From: Combretum micranthum
Lineage: Eukaryota > Streptophyta > Magnoliopsida > Myrtales > Combretaceae
Assembly (NCBI GenBank): GCA_024138025.1
Contig: JAMXBD010000696.1
Location: forward strand, 620,001-684,000
Reading direction: 5' to 3'
Length of the DNA stretch: 64,000 bases
The position numbers and the translations under genes were made by a program. How positions within the stretch are numbered: the stretch's first letter is position 1; each line of letters starts with the position of its first letter. Positions 11,437-22,712 of this stretch are shown here, piece by piece. The notes under the pieces are model-generated. The model saw only the letters and a list, made by a program, of their open reading frames with translations, was not told the DNA's origin and did no database searches.

Positions 11437-13600
11437 GAAGAACCTAAATCATAATCGCCTACTATATGTGGAAGGTTTACTCAATGGCTATCCTATGAGG
11501 AGAACCTTTGTAGACAATGGGTCCTTCATCAAAATTATGCCTATGACCACATTTAAAACCACTAATCTTGATATCAGACAATTGGTCAAATGACCTATAT
11601 CTGTAAATGGCTTCAACCACTCTTCTACAGATGCAATAGGGTATATCAACGTGAATCTCAAGATTAGACTTATTCAGGGTTCCACCACTTTCCATGTGAT
11701 CGATGCACTGGTCTCCTTCCACTTACTCATTGGTCGAAAATGGCTGCACGATCACCATTTAATACCTTCCACATGGCACCAATGCATCAAGGGTCATTGG
11801 AAAGGAAAGGACTGTTCATCCTAACCACCAGAAATCCTTTTGAATGCAACGAATCATACTTCATTGAATCAGCCTTCTTTGACGAATACGCTGACGAAGG
11901 AGAAACAGCTATTGCAAGACCCACAGGTACCCCATTGTCTATGTGGGAAGAAGTTCAAAAGGATCAACAAAAAAAGAGGAAGATGCGTGGCTGTCGCAGG
12001 GGTAAGAAGACAAGGAAAGCAGTCGAAGAAATTGATAGTTTTGTCAAGGAAGACGGAAGAAAAGTATATCTCTTCTGATGGTCTCGGGGACATGAGGAAG
12101 TTTTCTCATCTTCTTCAGACCCCACACCAGTTCAAGAAATCCAACACGTCCCTCCACAAATGCAAGATCAAATTAAGCCTCAAGCTGAGGAAAAAGAAGA
12201 CTTGAATCTAACGTGACCGGACGAGTCGCTGCGGCCAATCTTCATAAGCAAAAGTCTTCCGTAAGAAATCAAAACACCTCTCATAGCATTATTGAAAGAA
12301 TATAGAGATGTGTTTGCCTGGGCATATGAGGAGATGCCAGGACTCGATCATAATCTTGTGGTGCATAGATTAAACATTACACCAGGGACTAAGCTAATAA
12401 AGCAAGGAGCATGAGTTTTTCGACCGAAAATACAAGTGCAAATCAAAGTACAGATTAAGAAGTTACTTAGAGTAGGTTTCATCAAACATATTGAGCATCC
12501 CACTTGGCTAGCAAATATTGTACCGGTAAAGAAGAAAAATGGCTAAATATGCATATGTGTTGATTTTCAGGATCTCAACAAAGCTTGCCCAAAGGATGAC
12601 TTCCCACTCCTTAATGTTGACATGTTAGTGGACAGCACAGCAGGACATGAGTTTTTTTCATTCATGGATGGATTTAGTGGCTACAATCAAATCAAGATGG
12701 CCATTGGAGATGCTGTGTGCACTGCTTTTCACACACCTGTGGGAAATTTCCACCAACAGTCATGCCATTTGGATTGAAGAATTCTGGTGCCACATACTAG
12801 TGTGCAATGACTGCAATATTCCATGATCTGATGCATGATTTTATGGAAGACTATGTTGATGACATTGCCATCAAGTCAAGCCGAGCACCTGATCATCTAG
12901 TTTACTAGAAGAAAGTATTTGAACAATGTCGGATCTACAAACTCTGGATGAACCCTTTAAAGTGTGTGTTTAAAGTAGTATCTGGGAAGTTTGTCGGTTT
13001 CATGGTGCATCGGAAAGGGATGTTGATCCTACAAGAGTACAAGCAATTTAATTGATGCTTTCACTAAGGAATCGAAAGAAATTAAAGAGCTTCATAGGAA
13101 AAGTCTCCTATGTTAGACAGTTTGTGCTTGGCCTTGCAAAGCTGTCATACCCTCTCCAATAGCTCATGAGAAAAGGAGTTCCATTCGAATGGGAACAATC
13201 ACATGAAGATGCAATCCAAAAAATCGAGGGAGTACTTACCTCCCTTCATACTATGACAATGCCAATTAAAGGATTGTCGATGATCTTGTATCTTACATCA
13301 ACCGATAAGTCCATTGGGGCTTTACTTGCACAAGAAGTAGATGGCTTCGAACGACCAGTTTATTACCTGAGTCGAGCACTACAAGAAAGTGAGGTTAAGT
13401 ACATAGCTTGAGAAAAACATTGTCTCGTGCTGGTATTTTCCACACAAAAGCTATGACATTACTTCTTGGCACACAAGATCATCGTCATCACTTGCTCGGA
13501 TCCCATTAAATACTTATTGTCATGACTAGCATTATCTAGTCGAATTGCTAAGTGGTTACTCTTCCTCGGAGAATTTGATATTGCTGTACAATCTCCTAAA
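11437..13600 (+). pseudogene. pol: pol: protease, reverse transcriptase, first RNase H (Tat-like)
   Basis: The protease region at about 11470-11830 has FVDNGSF in place of the usual D-S/T-G context, then HLLIGRKWLHDH and PSTWHQC. The RT region at about 12290-13050 contains DLNKACPKDDFPL, FMDGFSGYNQIKMA, MPFGLKNSGATY and EDYVDDIAIK, so the YVDD catalytic motif is present, but many frameshifts and stops intervene. The first RNase H (about 13166-13600) shows VPFEWEQSHEDA, LYLTSTDKSIGALL and PVYYLSRALQ. The signature DLNKACPKDDFPLP with a following second RNase H is typical of the Tat lineage. The element copies RNA into DNA only when this polyprotein is intact, which it is not here. Confidence 0.88.
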
Positions 13601-14215
13601 GTGATCAAATCACAAGCTTTGGCTGACTTGTTGGCACAATTTCCAAATGTGCACGAGGCAACAACTATTGATGCCATAACTATAGAGTTCCATGAGGATT
13701 CTCTCATGGCCAAAATAGATGGAGAATGGTCAATCCAGTTCGATGACTCTGCAAGAAGAAACGGATGGGGGGAAGGAGTGGTGCTTACCACTCGTGAAGA
13801 CCAAGGGATACCCCTAGCTTTTAAACTCAATTTTCCATGCACTAACAATGCAGCTAAATATGAAGCCCTTTTGCTTGGATTAATTGCTGCTCAAGAGAGT
13901 GGTGCACAATACATATGCATTCGTGGTGATTCTAACTTGATAATCAAGCAAGTTAGTGAAGAGTACGACATCAAAGAACTTGCACTTGTGCGTTACCAGG
14001 CTACAGTACAGGCCATGATTAGCAAGTTCCATTCTGTGTGGTATGAACACATAACACGATCTATCAATAGATATGCCGATGCATTGGCAACATTAGCATC
14101 AAAAGGCCCAATCCATAGGAAATACAGTAGCTCGAATGTTAAAGTAATCAAGAAATCCATTCCATGTACAACAATCAAGCTCATTGAAGAAGAAGAAGAA
14201 ACACATGATGATTGA
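13601..14215 (+). pseudogene. Second (plant-type) RNase H domain of the Tat-like element
   Basis: This is the longest clean frame of the element. It carries a type-I RNase H fold with all four acidic positions visible: D in IQFDDSARRNGWG, E in AAKYEALLLGL, D in IRGDSNLIIKQ and D in NRYADALATLASK. A second RNase H acquired from a cellular gene is a recognised feature of Tat-lineage Ty3/gypsy elements. It sits between the degenerate first RNase H and the integrase, as expected. It is the best-preserved domain of the element, though it is embedded in a dead polyprotein and its first residues belong to the RT-connection region. Confidence 0.85.
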
Positions 14216-14295
14216 CGCACACCGATCAGGAAAAAGTTAGCGCACCTTAGTGCTGCTTCTGTTACCACATTGAAAACTTCCTTAAGATCAATAAT

Positions 14296-14553
14296 GTGTT
14301 ATATTACAAAGGTTCAGAAGGTATCTTATCCCATTGTATATTCATGAAGGAAGCCCACCTCATACTAGATAAGTACCACAAAGTATGGTGTGGAGAGGAG
14401 GGACCAGCCCTTTATTGCTGCAGTCAGCGAGCAGGATACTATTGGCCTTCTATGTCTAAAGACGCATCTCAAGTACAATCATATTGTCCTAAGTGTGTTG
14501 AATTGCCAGACGTAGGGGAGTGTAATTTCATTGCTACTGTTGGGGATTGGTGA
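14296..14553 (+). pseudogene. Extra zinc-binding-like module before the integrase
   Basis: The frame has RAGYYWPSMSKDASQVQSYC followed by PKC. This is the C-terminal half of an integrase HHCC zinc-binding domain, with an upstream H in KYHKVWCGEEG. A second HHCC module follows at about 14720-14870 (HAGGYGEHQG, then CVVCQ). The linker ATVGDW, continuing RRPYINYL in the next frame, is what normally precedes the true integrase module. This looks like a duplicated or remnant zinc-binding module. Confidence 0.5.
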
Positions 14554-15785
14554 CGTCCGTACATCAATTACTTAAGGAATAATGTTCTACCAACTAATAG
14601 TATGGATGCTAGACTTGTGAAAAGGAAAGCGAGAAAATATCTCATACATGAAGGAGAGTTATATAGGGTATCATTCATGGGAAAACCCTTCAGATGTGTA
14701 GCATCTCCCGAAATAGAGACAATATTGTCTGAAGTACATGCTGGAGGCTATGGGGAACATCAAGGGGAAAGAAAGCTATATTACCACCTGCTCAATGCAG
14801 GGTACTGTTGACCAACAATGGAAGTAGACTCTTTCAGCTTTGCAAAAAAGTGTGTTGTTTGTCAACAACACGGTGATGTTATCCATGCCCCCGTAGTTAC
14901 ACTTCATAATTTGAGTACTCCTTGGCCTTTCCATACTTGGGCATTTAATTTGATTGGCCCTATCCAACCACTTTCTAAAGGTTACATCTGGATTTTGGTT
15001 AGAACTAAGTGCTTCACTAAGTGGGTAGAGGCAATTCCTTTGAAGAAGGCAATCGGACCAGTAGTAGCAAGCTTTATGAGGGAACATATCATATGCAGAT
15101 TCGGTATTCTGAAGTGCATACCATCCAATAATGGAACACCCTTCGTCAACTCTTACGTGCAACAGTTGCTTGCTTTCTACAGTATTGATCATGTCAAGTC
15201 CACAACATATTGCCCTAAAGGAAATGGCCAAGCAGACGCCACAAACAAGAGCCTATTGAAAGTGCTTAGCCGCATGGTGCATGACAATCACAAGGAGTGG
15301 CATGACAAATTACCACTCGCTCTATAGGCTTATAGGACTTCTAAGCGAGGGCCGACACAAGCAATGCCCTTCTCTTTAGTTTATGGAGCTGAAACAACAT
15401 TGCCAATAGAATTGTTGATCCTATCTGCACGCTTGGCTATCAATGCAGAGTTCAAACCAGATGTTTTACGAATGATGGACTTAGAAGCATTAGATGAGCG
15501 ACATGACACAACCAAATGCAACCTTAACAATTATCAATAACGCCTAAGCATTACTTATGATGGACTTGTTAGAAAATGATCTTTTCAACAAGGAGATGTC
15601 GTCTTCCATGCTGTAGATCATGTACATCGAGGGATTCCAGTACCAAAGTTTACACCAAAATGGGAAGGACATTTTGTCATTGAAGAAGTCCATGAAAGTG
15701 ACTATTGTAAACTTCGAAATCCAAAAATGGATGCTATCACTGCTCCTGTGAACTTTTAATACATTAAGAAGTTTCATCTGTGAAA
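14554..15785 (+). pseudogene. Integrase of the Tat-like element, catalytic triad lost
   Basis: The zinc-binding part (HAGGYGEHQGERKLYYHL, CVVCQQHG) is followed by the catalytic core: WAFNLIGPIQPL, FTKWVEAIPLKKA, CIPSNNGTPFVN and GNGQADATNKSLLK. At the three DDE positions the sequence has N (normally D in DLIGP), N (normally D in SDNGT) and D (normally E in QAEATNK). The core would therefore be inactive even without the stop at about 15326 and others further on. The C-terminal part to about 15785 (GDVVFHAVDHVHRG, KFTPKWEGHFVIEE) matches the usual integrase tail. The first two substitutions are G-to-A changes on the coding strand, in keeping with deamination damage. Confidence 0.85.
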
Positions 15786-16480
15786 GCAAGTTGTACTCCC
15801 AGTTATACTGATGAAACAGATAACTCACGTCATAGGAGCTTATTTTCTGATGATGCTCTCATTAATATATTATGTTGTTGCAAAGTTAAAGAGTTATCTC
15901 GTTAGCGCACATTTGTCACATAATGCACGAATGTATTAAATAAACTAAGCATCACTGCTACTAGACAAGGAATTTTATTTTCAAAGCGCATGATGTTAAT
16001 TAGCTTGCGAATTGCTAGCTGGTAAGAACGTTATCTTCTAGACATGTGATATTAAATCCTTAACTCAAAATATACATATTTTATTTCTTTTCTACATGAT
16101 CACATGCTGTCAAGATAAGTGGTTAAGTAGTAGGTAATACCCCCTCAACTTATATTAATTCGAGTAATGCATATCATTATTACCACTTTAATGCAAACAA
16201 ACATGTCGTAATGGTTCATTGCTTGCATATGAAAACACTCTTTGATGTGGGTACCTACTAAGAGGCCTCAATGACGACCTTGCAAGCTTAATGCTATGAA
16301 TAATAATTGTTTTTGTTGCTGCCTAGTGAATATGGTAACTTATAAGCGCACAACGAAAAATGCAATACAGGCATATTGAATTGAACAAGGAAATATAAAT
16401 ACTTTTCATTCAAGATCTAAATGTTTTGATACAAAGGGCTAAAAAAAATATAATAGTAAATATTAGATGTTGCTGTAAGG
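15786..16480. other. Non-coding 3' internal region of the Tat-like element
   Basis: AT-rich sequence between the end of pol and the antisense frame. No recognisable protein or RNA gene is present. Confidence 0.5.
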
Positions 16481-16494
16481 AACCAATCATCAAC

Positions 16495-17782
16495 TCAATG
16501 ATGAATGTCTGACTCAATAACTGTAGAAGTTTCTTCATCACCAAGAAGCCTTTTTATTTTAGACTTTGCCTCCTCAAGTTTAGCTCTCAACTTGTTGCGT
16601 CTTTGTACAACTGCTTGATAACTCAACATTCTTTGGGCTTTGCCAGCAACATGCTCTAAACTCCCAACTTTGAAAATAAGGCCATGAGCTTCGGTAATTC
16701 CTTTGATTAATAATTGAAGCTCTTCAGTTGGCAATGAAGCCCATGGCTTGTCAAGGAGTTGAATGGCTCGCCTTAGTAAAGTTATCATCATATCAGCTAC
16801 ATCCGTATTGAGAACAAAGCACCCTGTCCAGAATTCACCCTCTATGGAGTACAACCATTTTAGTGACTCTACGAGATGAGAAGGCATAGTGAATTCATGG
16901 AAAGAGGCAACCTCATCAGTGGTTGTTCTGGTATTAGGAATTGCTGTCTTGTTCTATAATGATACGCCAGCAACTGGTGGAAGAGGAACATTAGAAAAAG
17001 AGGTAGCTTGAGCAGGAGAAGTGGCAAGTAGAGGAACATCATCAGATCGAAAGGAATGTTTTGAAGCATCAACAGATGTAGTATTAGCGTCATCACCATA
17101 AGTTCTTACTCGAAGCACAGCATCAACATACGTCTCATCTCAGGCCCTCAAGAGATACCGAGTCAAAGTTCTTTTCATCCATCTCTTGTTGCTCCATCTC
17201 AACAGCATTGCCAGCAACCTCTGTATTATCAAATTCTTCCTCCCCAGTTGCATTAGAAGCTTCCTCCTTATTATCAACAACATTGTGTGTACTTTCACTA
17301 CTAGATGAATTTGTATCTTCATCATCCTCATTCATTGATGTAACGGGCGTATGATGCCTTTTGGAATGAAATTCTTCATGGTTGCTATACAAGTGAGGAA
17401 ATGGATACGTGATAGCGCTGTTGAGAAGAGCACAAACATCAACAACATTTTTGGCCGGTTGATGGGTTAAGCTGGTATCTTTTACTACCTACAAGAAAGA
17501 AAGCTGTGCTAATATAGTAAAGAAAGAAAACCGACATGAAATACGAATAAAGTAACTTTAATAAAATACCTCGTGAATGCAAGTATGCTTAGCCTGACTA
17601 GCATTTGGCAAAGAAGCCGATTGATGGATTATTTTTTGTCTGGCTCGAGAATTGGAACTCGCCCTTGTGTTGGATTGAAGATCTTGAGTTGTCTTCATCT
17701 TGTCATGAGGGACATGGCTTGTCTTTGACTTAGCCCATGAATGATTAAGAATTATGGGGTTGATGTTGTACAGTTCCTCCAC
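16495..17782 (-). pseudogene. Antisense spliced reading frame in the Tat-like element
   Basis: Read on the - strand, exon 1 starts ATG at 17782 inside the 3' LTR (MEELYNINPI) and runs to ACGAG at 17571. An 82-base intron with GT at 17570 and AG at 17489 (tttctttcttgtag) would follow. Exon 2 then continues in the same phase (VVKDTSLTHQPAKNVVDV). It has a strongly acidic middle (EDDEDTNSSSSES, GEEEFDNTE), a one-base frameshift near 17134 and a single TAG near 16956. It closes with a helical Lys/Arg/Glu-rich tail (RRNKLRAKLEEAKSKIKRLL) ending at 16495. Extra frames antisense to gag-pol are known in Tat-lineage elements such as Grande. I do not recognise a named domain. Without the two lesions it would be a protein of about 400 residues. 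Confidence 0.6.
17489..17570 (-). other. Predicted 82-base intron of the antisense frame
   Basis: The donor GAG|GTATTT and acceptor TTTCTTGTAG|GT keep the reading frame exactly. The length is near the usual minimum for plant introns. Confidence 0.5.
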
Positions 17783-17949
17783 CTGTCACGCGTACGTTCG
17801 AGCTATCTAAGATTGCTTACTCCTCCTCCCTACTATCTCTCCATAAGTTATCCTTACGTGTCATTGTCAAATCACTTCTCTGAAGACATTGTAGCACGAG
17901 CTAAATGCTGCACGCACGTGATCACTACAACCGGATCCACTCTACAACA
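17735..17949 (+). repeat. 3' LTR remnant of the Tat-like element
   Basis: Positions 17764-17949 match the last 187 bases of the 5' LTR, starting TGTTGTACAG and ending CTACAACA, and weak similarity begins about 17735. The first roughly 400 bases of the LTR are missing. No 5-bp duplication matching the left flank is visible. Confidence 0.75.
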
Positions 17950-20900
17950 TAAAGAAAAGAAAGAGGACCATGATGAGGAAAAAAAAAATGTTGTTAATCA
18001 AAACAGATGGTGCATTTTTACCGCCTCTGTTGACTAAGGATAGAAAAGATACCAAACAAGGAAAGGGTAGTTTATTTGCAAAATGATGGAGGGTAACTTG
18101 GTCCATTGAGAATTCTGGCCAAAGCTAAACTTCTACAAAACCAGAAGAAGGGTGAAACTAAAAACAATGAGGGAAATGTTTGGGAGCCTCAAGGATATGG
18201 TCTGTCGTCCGCATAAGCATAGAAGGAGGAGAGGACATAAATTCTGTCGTCCGCAAAGACTGCTGGAGGGATACAGACAGGGAGGTCCCATTAGAGGGTG
18301 GACCTCCAGGACAACGCAATAGCAAGACACTTTGGAGAAGACCATCCACTTTCTTGGCATGACGAAATGGACATTGGTATTACACGTGCTTGTCGGGTTG
18401 CATGGTATATGTCGCATACAAGACCCCACCCTTCTTTAACCTACAAACCTACAAATTTCCATTTTGATCACACTTCCAGGTCTGCCAACTTGCAAATTTC
18501 CATTTTCATCACGTCTCCAAGTGTATTGGTAGGAACATGTGTCACTATTTGATTGCCATAGTACAACATATTACTCATTTATTCTAGCCCACAAGACATC
18601 TTTTTGTTTTCTTCTCACAATCTTTGCCTCATTTGCCCACGTTTTCCTCTTTTTATTTTATTTTTTTTTTACACAGCTCTATAAACATATCACTATCTTC
18701 TTCCTTGTATGTCTTCTTCATTGCCCTTCTCTTTTCCTTGTCTGTCTTCTTCTCATTTCATTTTCGTTTTTTTTTTTTCGTACAGCTGTATTAGATACCA
18801 AAGAACCATCTCTCTATATGCTGAACTATCATTGAAATTCTTACAATTTTGTAAAAGGTAAACATCATGAAGTTCTTGTTTTCTGCACCTCAATGACCCA
18901 TCAATTTTTTTCTTGTTCCATCTCCTATTTTGTTGCTTGGCCCCTGCTATGATTAGGTCTTGTATTGCTTGTCTTTTTCCTATCTCCACAGTGACATAGC
19001 TACATTTGAGTAACTCTTCAGCTTGACTTAAAGTATTGAAGGTAAAGCATCTTGATCCCACAGTGTTCAATTTCCTATCTTGAACTTTTTGAAGATTAAT
19101 TATCAGTATCTTCGTGAATCTGGTATCATTTATATCTAATGGTTGTTGTGGTCTTGAAGGGTGTTAACAACAAAGGAGGGGCAAGCAAATGCAGCGAGCA
19201 GTATTACTGGAATTCTCAAAGTTGCCAGAGAACAAAAAATAAAAAAATAAAAAAAAAATAGGAGACAGGGGTCGAAGCCAAATGAATGCTATAGGTAGAA
19301 AGTCTATCACGAGTATTCTGCTTCTCTTTTCCTTTTCTTCTTCTTTTTTTTTTTTTATATAACATGAGGAATACCAGTAGCTTGAATATTGTTCTACGTT
19401 TCTGTACCATTTTCTATTCGGCTTCATGATTCCTCTATTGTTGTTAAAAAAAATTCTACATTTCATGATTTCAAGTGTGAGCTCCATGCTATTCTTTTTA
19501 TCCCAGGAATCGTAATGAATCTGGTTTGTGCAATTTTTTTGCTCATATATGTCTTGCGTTGCAACATGGTAGCTGCTTTAGTCTGATTCCAATTCTTCAT
19601 ATATCCATTATCAGAGGATACACGAGCCATCATCTGAAAAACGATTTTGCTGGAAATGTCTCTCTCTGGTTCCCCAATTGACTTATATTCTAAATGTGGA
19701 CATAGTAGGGATAAATTCTTATTGTTCCAATCAAATTTCATTGATATACATACGAAGTGTGGTGTCACGAATGGCTTCAAAAATAACTTTCTGGATAGAT
19801 TTTTAGCCGCATCCTCTGGATGAACATGATGACACTTAGATTGTTGCAACTGGCCATAATTCCATCTATTTAAGTAAGGAGATATTCAGAGCAATGTCTC
19901 CCATGTTTCATATTGAAATACTTCTAATGACATTCAACACAATATGAAACAATAACTCTAGCAACCTTAGTTTTACCACAATTGATGGGCTTCAAGGGAA
20001 ACAAAAAATAAATAAATAAGAAATAAAAAAAAACATATGGCATGAATTTAATAAGCTGCCCATTCTTATCTATGAAGAATGTGAAGAATAGATGAGCATC
20101 CCCATGATACTTGTTTTGTAGAACCAATTGGTTCTGATGATGGTGGAAATGAGAGCTGTCAAAAACTATGTGGATGTGTAGACAATGTGTCTTCTTCTAC
20201 TTGTGAAATTGCGATATTGTAAGGACTTGATTCCAAATCCCGGTCAAGCAATCTTCATGCACGTAAAGTGGCATTGTTGGTAAAAATTGGTCCAATGAAG
20301 AATGATAATACTGATGAAGAAGAGTATGGGTTGAACCTCTAGAGACTCTTTTTCTTGTCTATTTTTTCTTAAGTAAATAGTTTTATGGGATCATTATTGT
20401 TGCTATTGCCACAAGTTGCTTATTAGATCTATTTCTTCTTGGAATTTAGGGATATATTTCCATACCACTCAATCAAATTTTGCATACATTTATTGTGTTC
20501 ATTTTCTTACCATAGGTCCATTTCTATGCCATCAATGTTAGGTATATATAGGTCAAGCATCTCTTTTGTAGTACGCAACCCTCTTTCAAGCTTCTTTTGT
20601 GTTTCATTAAGATTTTAAGTGAGAGATATTTTTGCTCAGGATGTTCTTGAATCAAACTCTCTTGTTGTTTTAGGATAAAATCATCAATTACTGAGGATTA
20701 TCTTACCATAAAGCAAAAAACACACACTAAAAGGATGGAATTTGCATTTCTTTTCTTCCTGCTATCTACATGTATGATACAATTCGGCATTTGCAGCATT
20801 TTAGTTTAGAGCTATTGAAATTTACAAATCCAAATAGCAAACTAGAGTAAATCCGAGCTTCAAAACAAGACACTATAGAGACAAAACTGATTAATGGTAG

Positions 20901-22680
20901 AATTAACCTAACTCTGAGTGAAATTCTTTCCAAGCTATGTAACTCTATTGCAGTTGAGCATAGCACTAAATCGGAGTTAGCTTGTGATACTGTGACTTGT
21001 GAAGAATAGCTAACTATCACAATACAAGTTTAGATAATTAATCGCACGTTAAGAAAAAAATAATAATTACATATATTAAATACCAATTTAACTTTTATGT
21101 CATCTAATGACCATCTTGAAACCCAAATAATGATACTGCCTCATCTTAGATGTTAAAGTTTTAAGATATAATAATTAATTTATAATGCCAAAAAAAAAAA
21201 AAAAAAAAACTCGTCTTCTCATTTGGTTTTCTTGTATTCATCCATGTCAGACAAAACATATCGACAATGTCTTTAAATGGTTGTTATGATATGATTCGAA
21301 TAAATGATTTAGTACAAATACTATATGATTAAGACAAATGGTTTAGTATAAATATAGATATCTTTGTTTACGAGGAAATTGTATGATTACCGATCTTACC
21401 AAATAAAAATTATACAAATACAATTTATATAAAATTAATTACTAAAATACCAATGCAAAATTGCGTATTTAACATTCAATTCACATGTTTACATGTAAGT
21501 CGTATGTCTAAAATGGGATTCACGTGTAAATATGAATTGTATGTTTAACAAGTGATTCACGCTAAATTGCTTGCTAAATATGCGATTCATGTCTGATTAT
21601 ACTGCATCACCTTAGCATTGTAGAAATTTTTGCTAAATTGTAACTTAATAATATGCTTATTACATTAATTTATAAATCATATATAGGACATGTGATTTAG
21701 CATTGGTAAATGTGTCATTTGCCTTCTTTCGAGAAGGACGACACAAAGTTCCTTGCAGTAAATTGGGATCTCCATGAAAAGTGAAAAGCTTCAGTTACTA
21801 TCCTTATCCTATGAACAGAAATCAAACTTAATTTCAAAATAAGGTAAATATCAAATCTCTTAATTTATCTTTATCAAATTTTTATCTATTTATTTTACTA
21901 AAATAATAATATACATAATTAATAATTGAGATTATAAAAACTCAATATTATAATCTTATATTAATTTTAGAAAAGTACAAGTAATTACAATAACAGATTG
22001 ATAAGAATAGAAAAATAAAGATATTCGAAAGGAAAATTCTTTGGTCATGCATATCATTCAACGGTTCAGATCTATTTCAATTATGATCGAAAACTTTAAA
22101 TTTTTAATATTAATTTTTTATAATTAATTTAATTATAATACTAAGATATATCTTATGTGATTGGACTATGGAAGTTTCTGGTTGAAAATACATTTCATGC
22201 ATGTAGAATGTTTTTACCGCTATTAATTATTTGACGCAGTGGATTACCTTCGATAAATCTTTTTACCTTAAAAAAAAAAAAAAAAAACAACAACAACAAC
22301 AACAAGAAGTCAACAACAACATTGTCCATCTCAGAGATGGAAAGAATATGTCGAGGAAATCGCCATACGGGCTGAGTAGGCTCGCTCAATGCATTGGAAA
22401 TAATAACATAGCATTCCGACGTGAATGTTTTGTCATCAACCAATTAAAACACTTGAAGGTTTTCATATGGTTCGGTTTGTTTCCCACAATCGACCATCGG
22501 CCTGTGTACAACAACCCGTACGTTAATGCTCAAATAGTTTTCATGTATTTTGCGGAAATGATTTTTGAAAAATAAAACTATATTATTTATAATACTAACT
22601 AATATTTATTCATTAAAAATACTATCCAATGATTTCATAGTTTAGTGGTATTATCTTTTGATTTTTAAGTAGATTAAAAA
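17950..22680. other. Long stretch without a recognisable gene
   Basis: AT-rich DNA. Two short - strand frames, 18753-19070 (residues such as AEELLKCSYVTVEIGKRQA) and 19463-19849 (EPERDISSKIVFQ), have protein-like composition, as does a + strand stretch around 20110-20340 (SCQKLCGCVDNVSSS). I cannot assign any of them to a family. Long A or T runs occur at 18660, 18768, 19345 and 21189. The strong AT bias and lack of long frames point to old repeats and intergenic DNA. Confidence 0.4.
22269..22320. repeat. A-run and (CAA)n microsatellite
   Basis: A run of about 18 A is followed by about six CAA units and further caacaac triplets. It creates an artificial Lys/Gln-rich open frame. Confidence 0.9.
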
Positions 22681-22712
22681 GAACCATTATAAATCTAAAA
22701 AGCACCAAATTT

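Noticed and set aside
9355..17955. Target duplication for the Tat-like element (attaa against taaag)
   Set aside because: The flanks do not match, and the 3' LTR appears truncated, so its ends cannot be used.
22625..22665. tRNA-like box A (tagtttagtgg) as a tRNA gene or SINE head
   Set aside because: No box B or cloverleaf can be placed at the expected distance.
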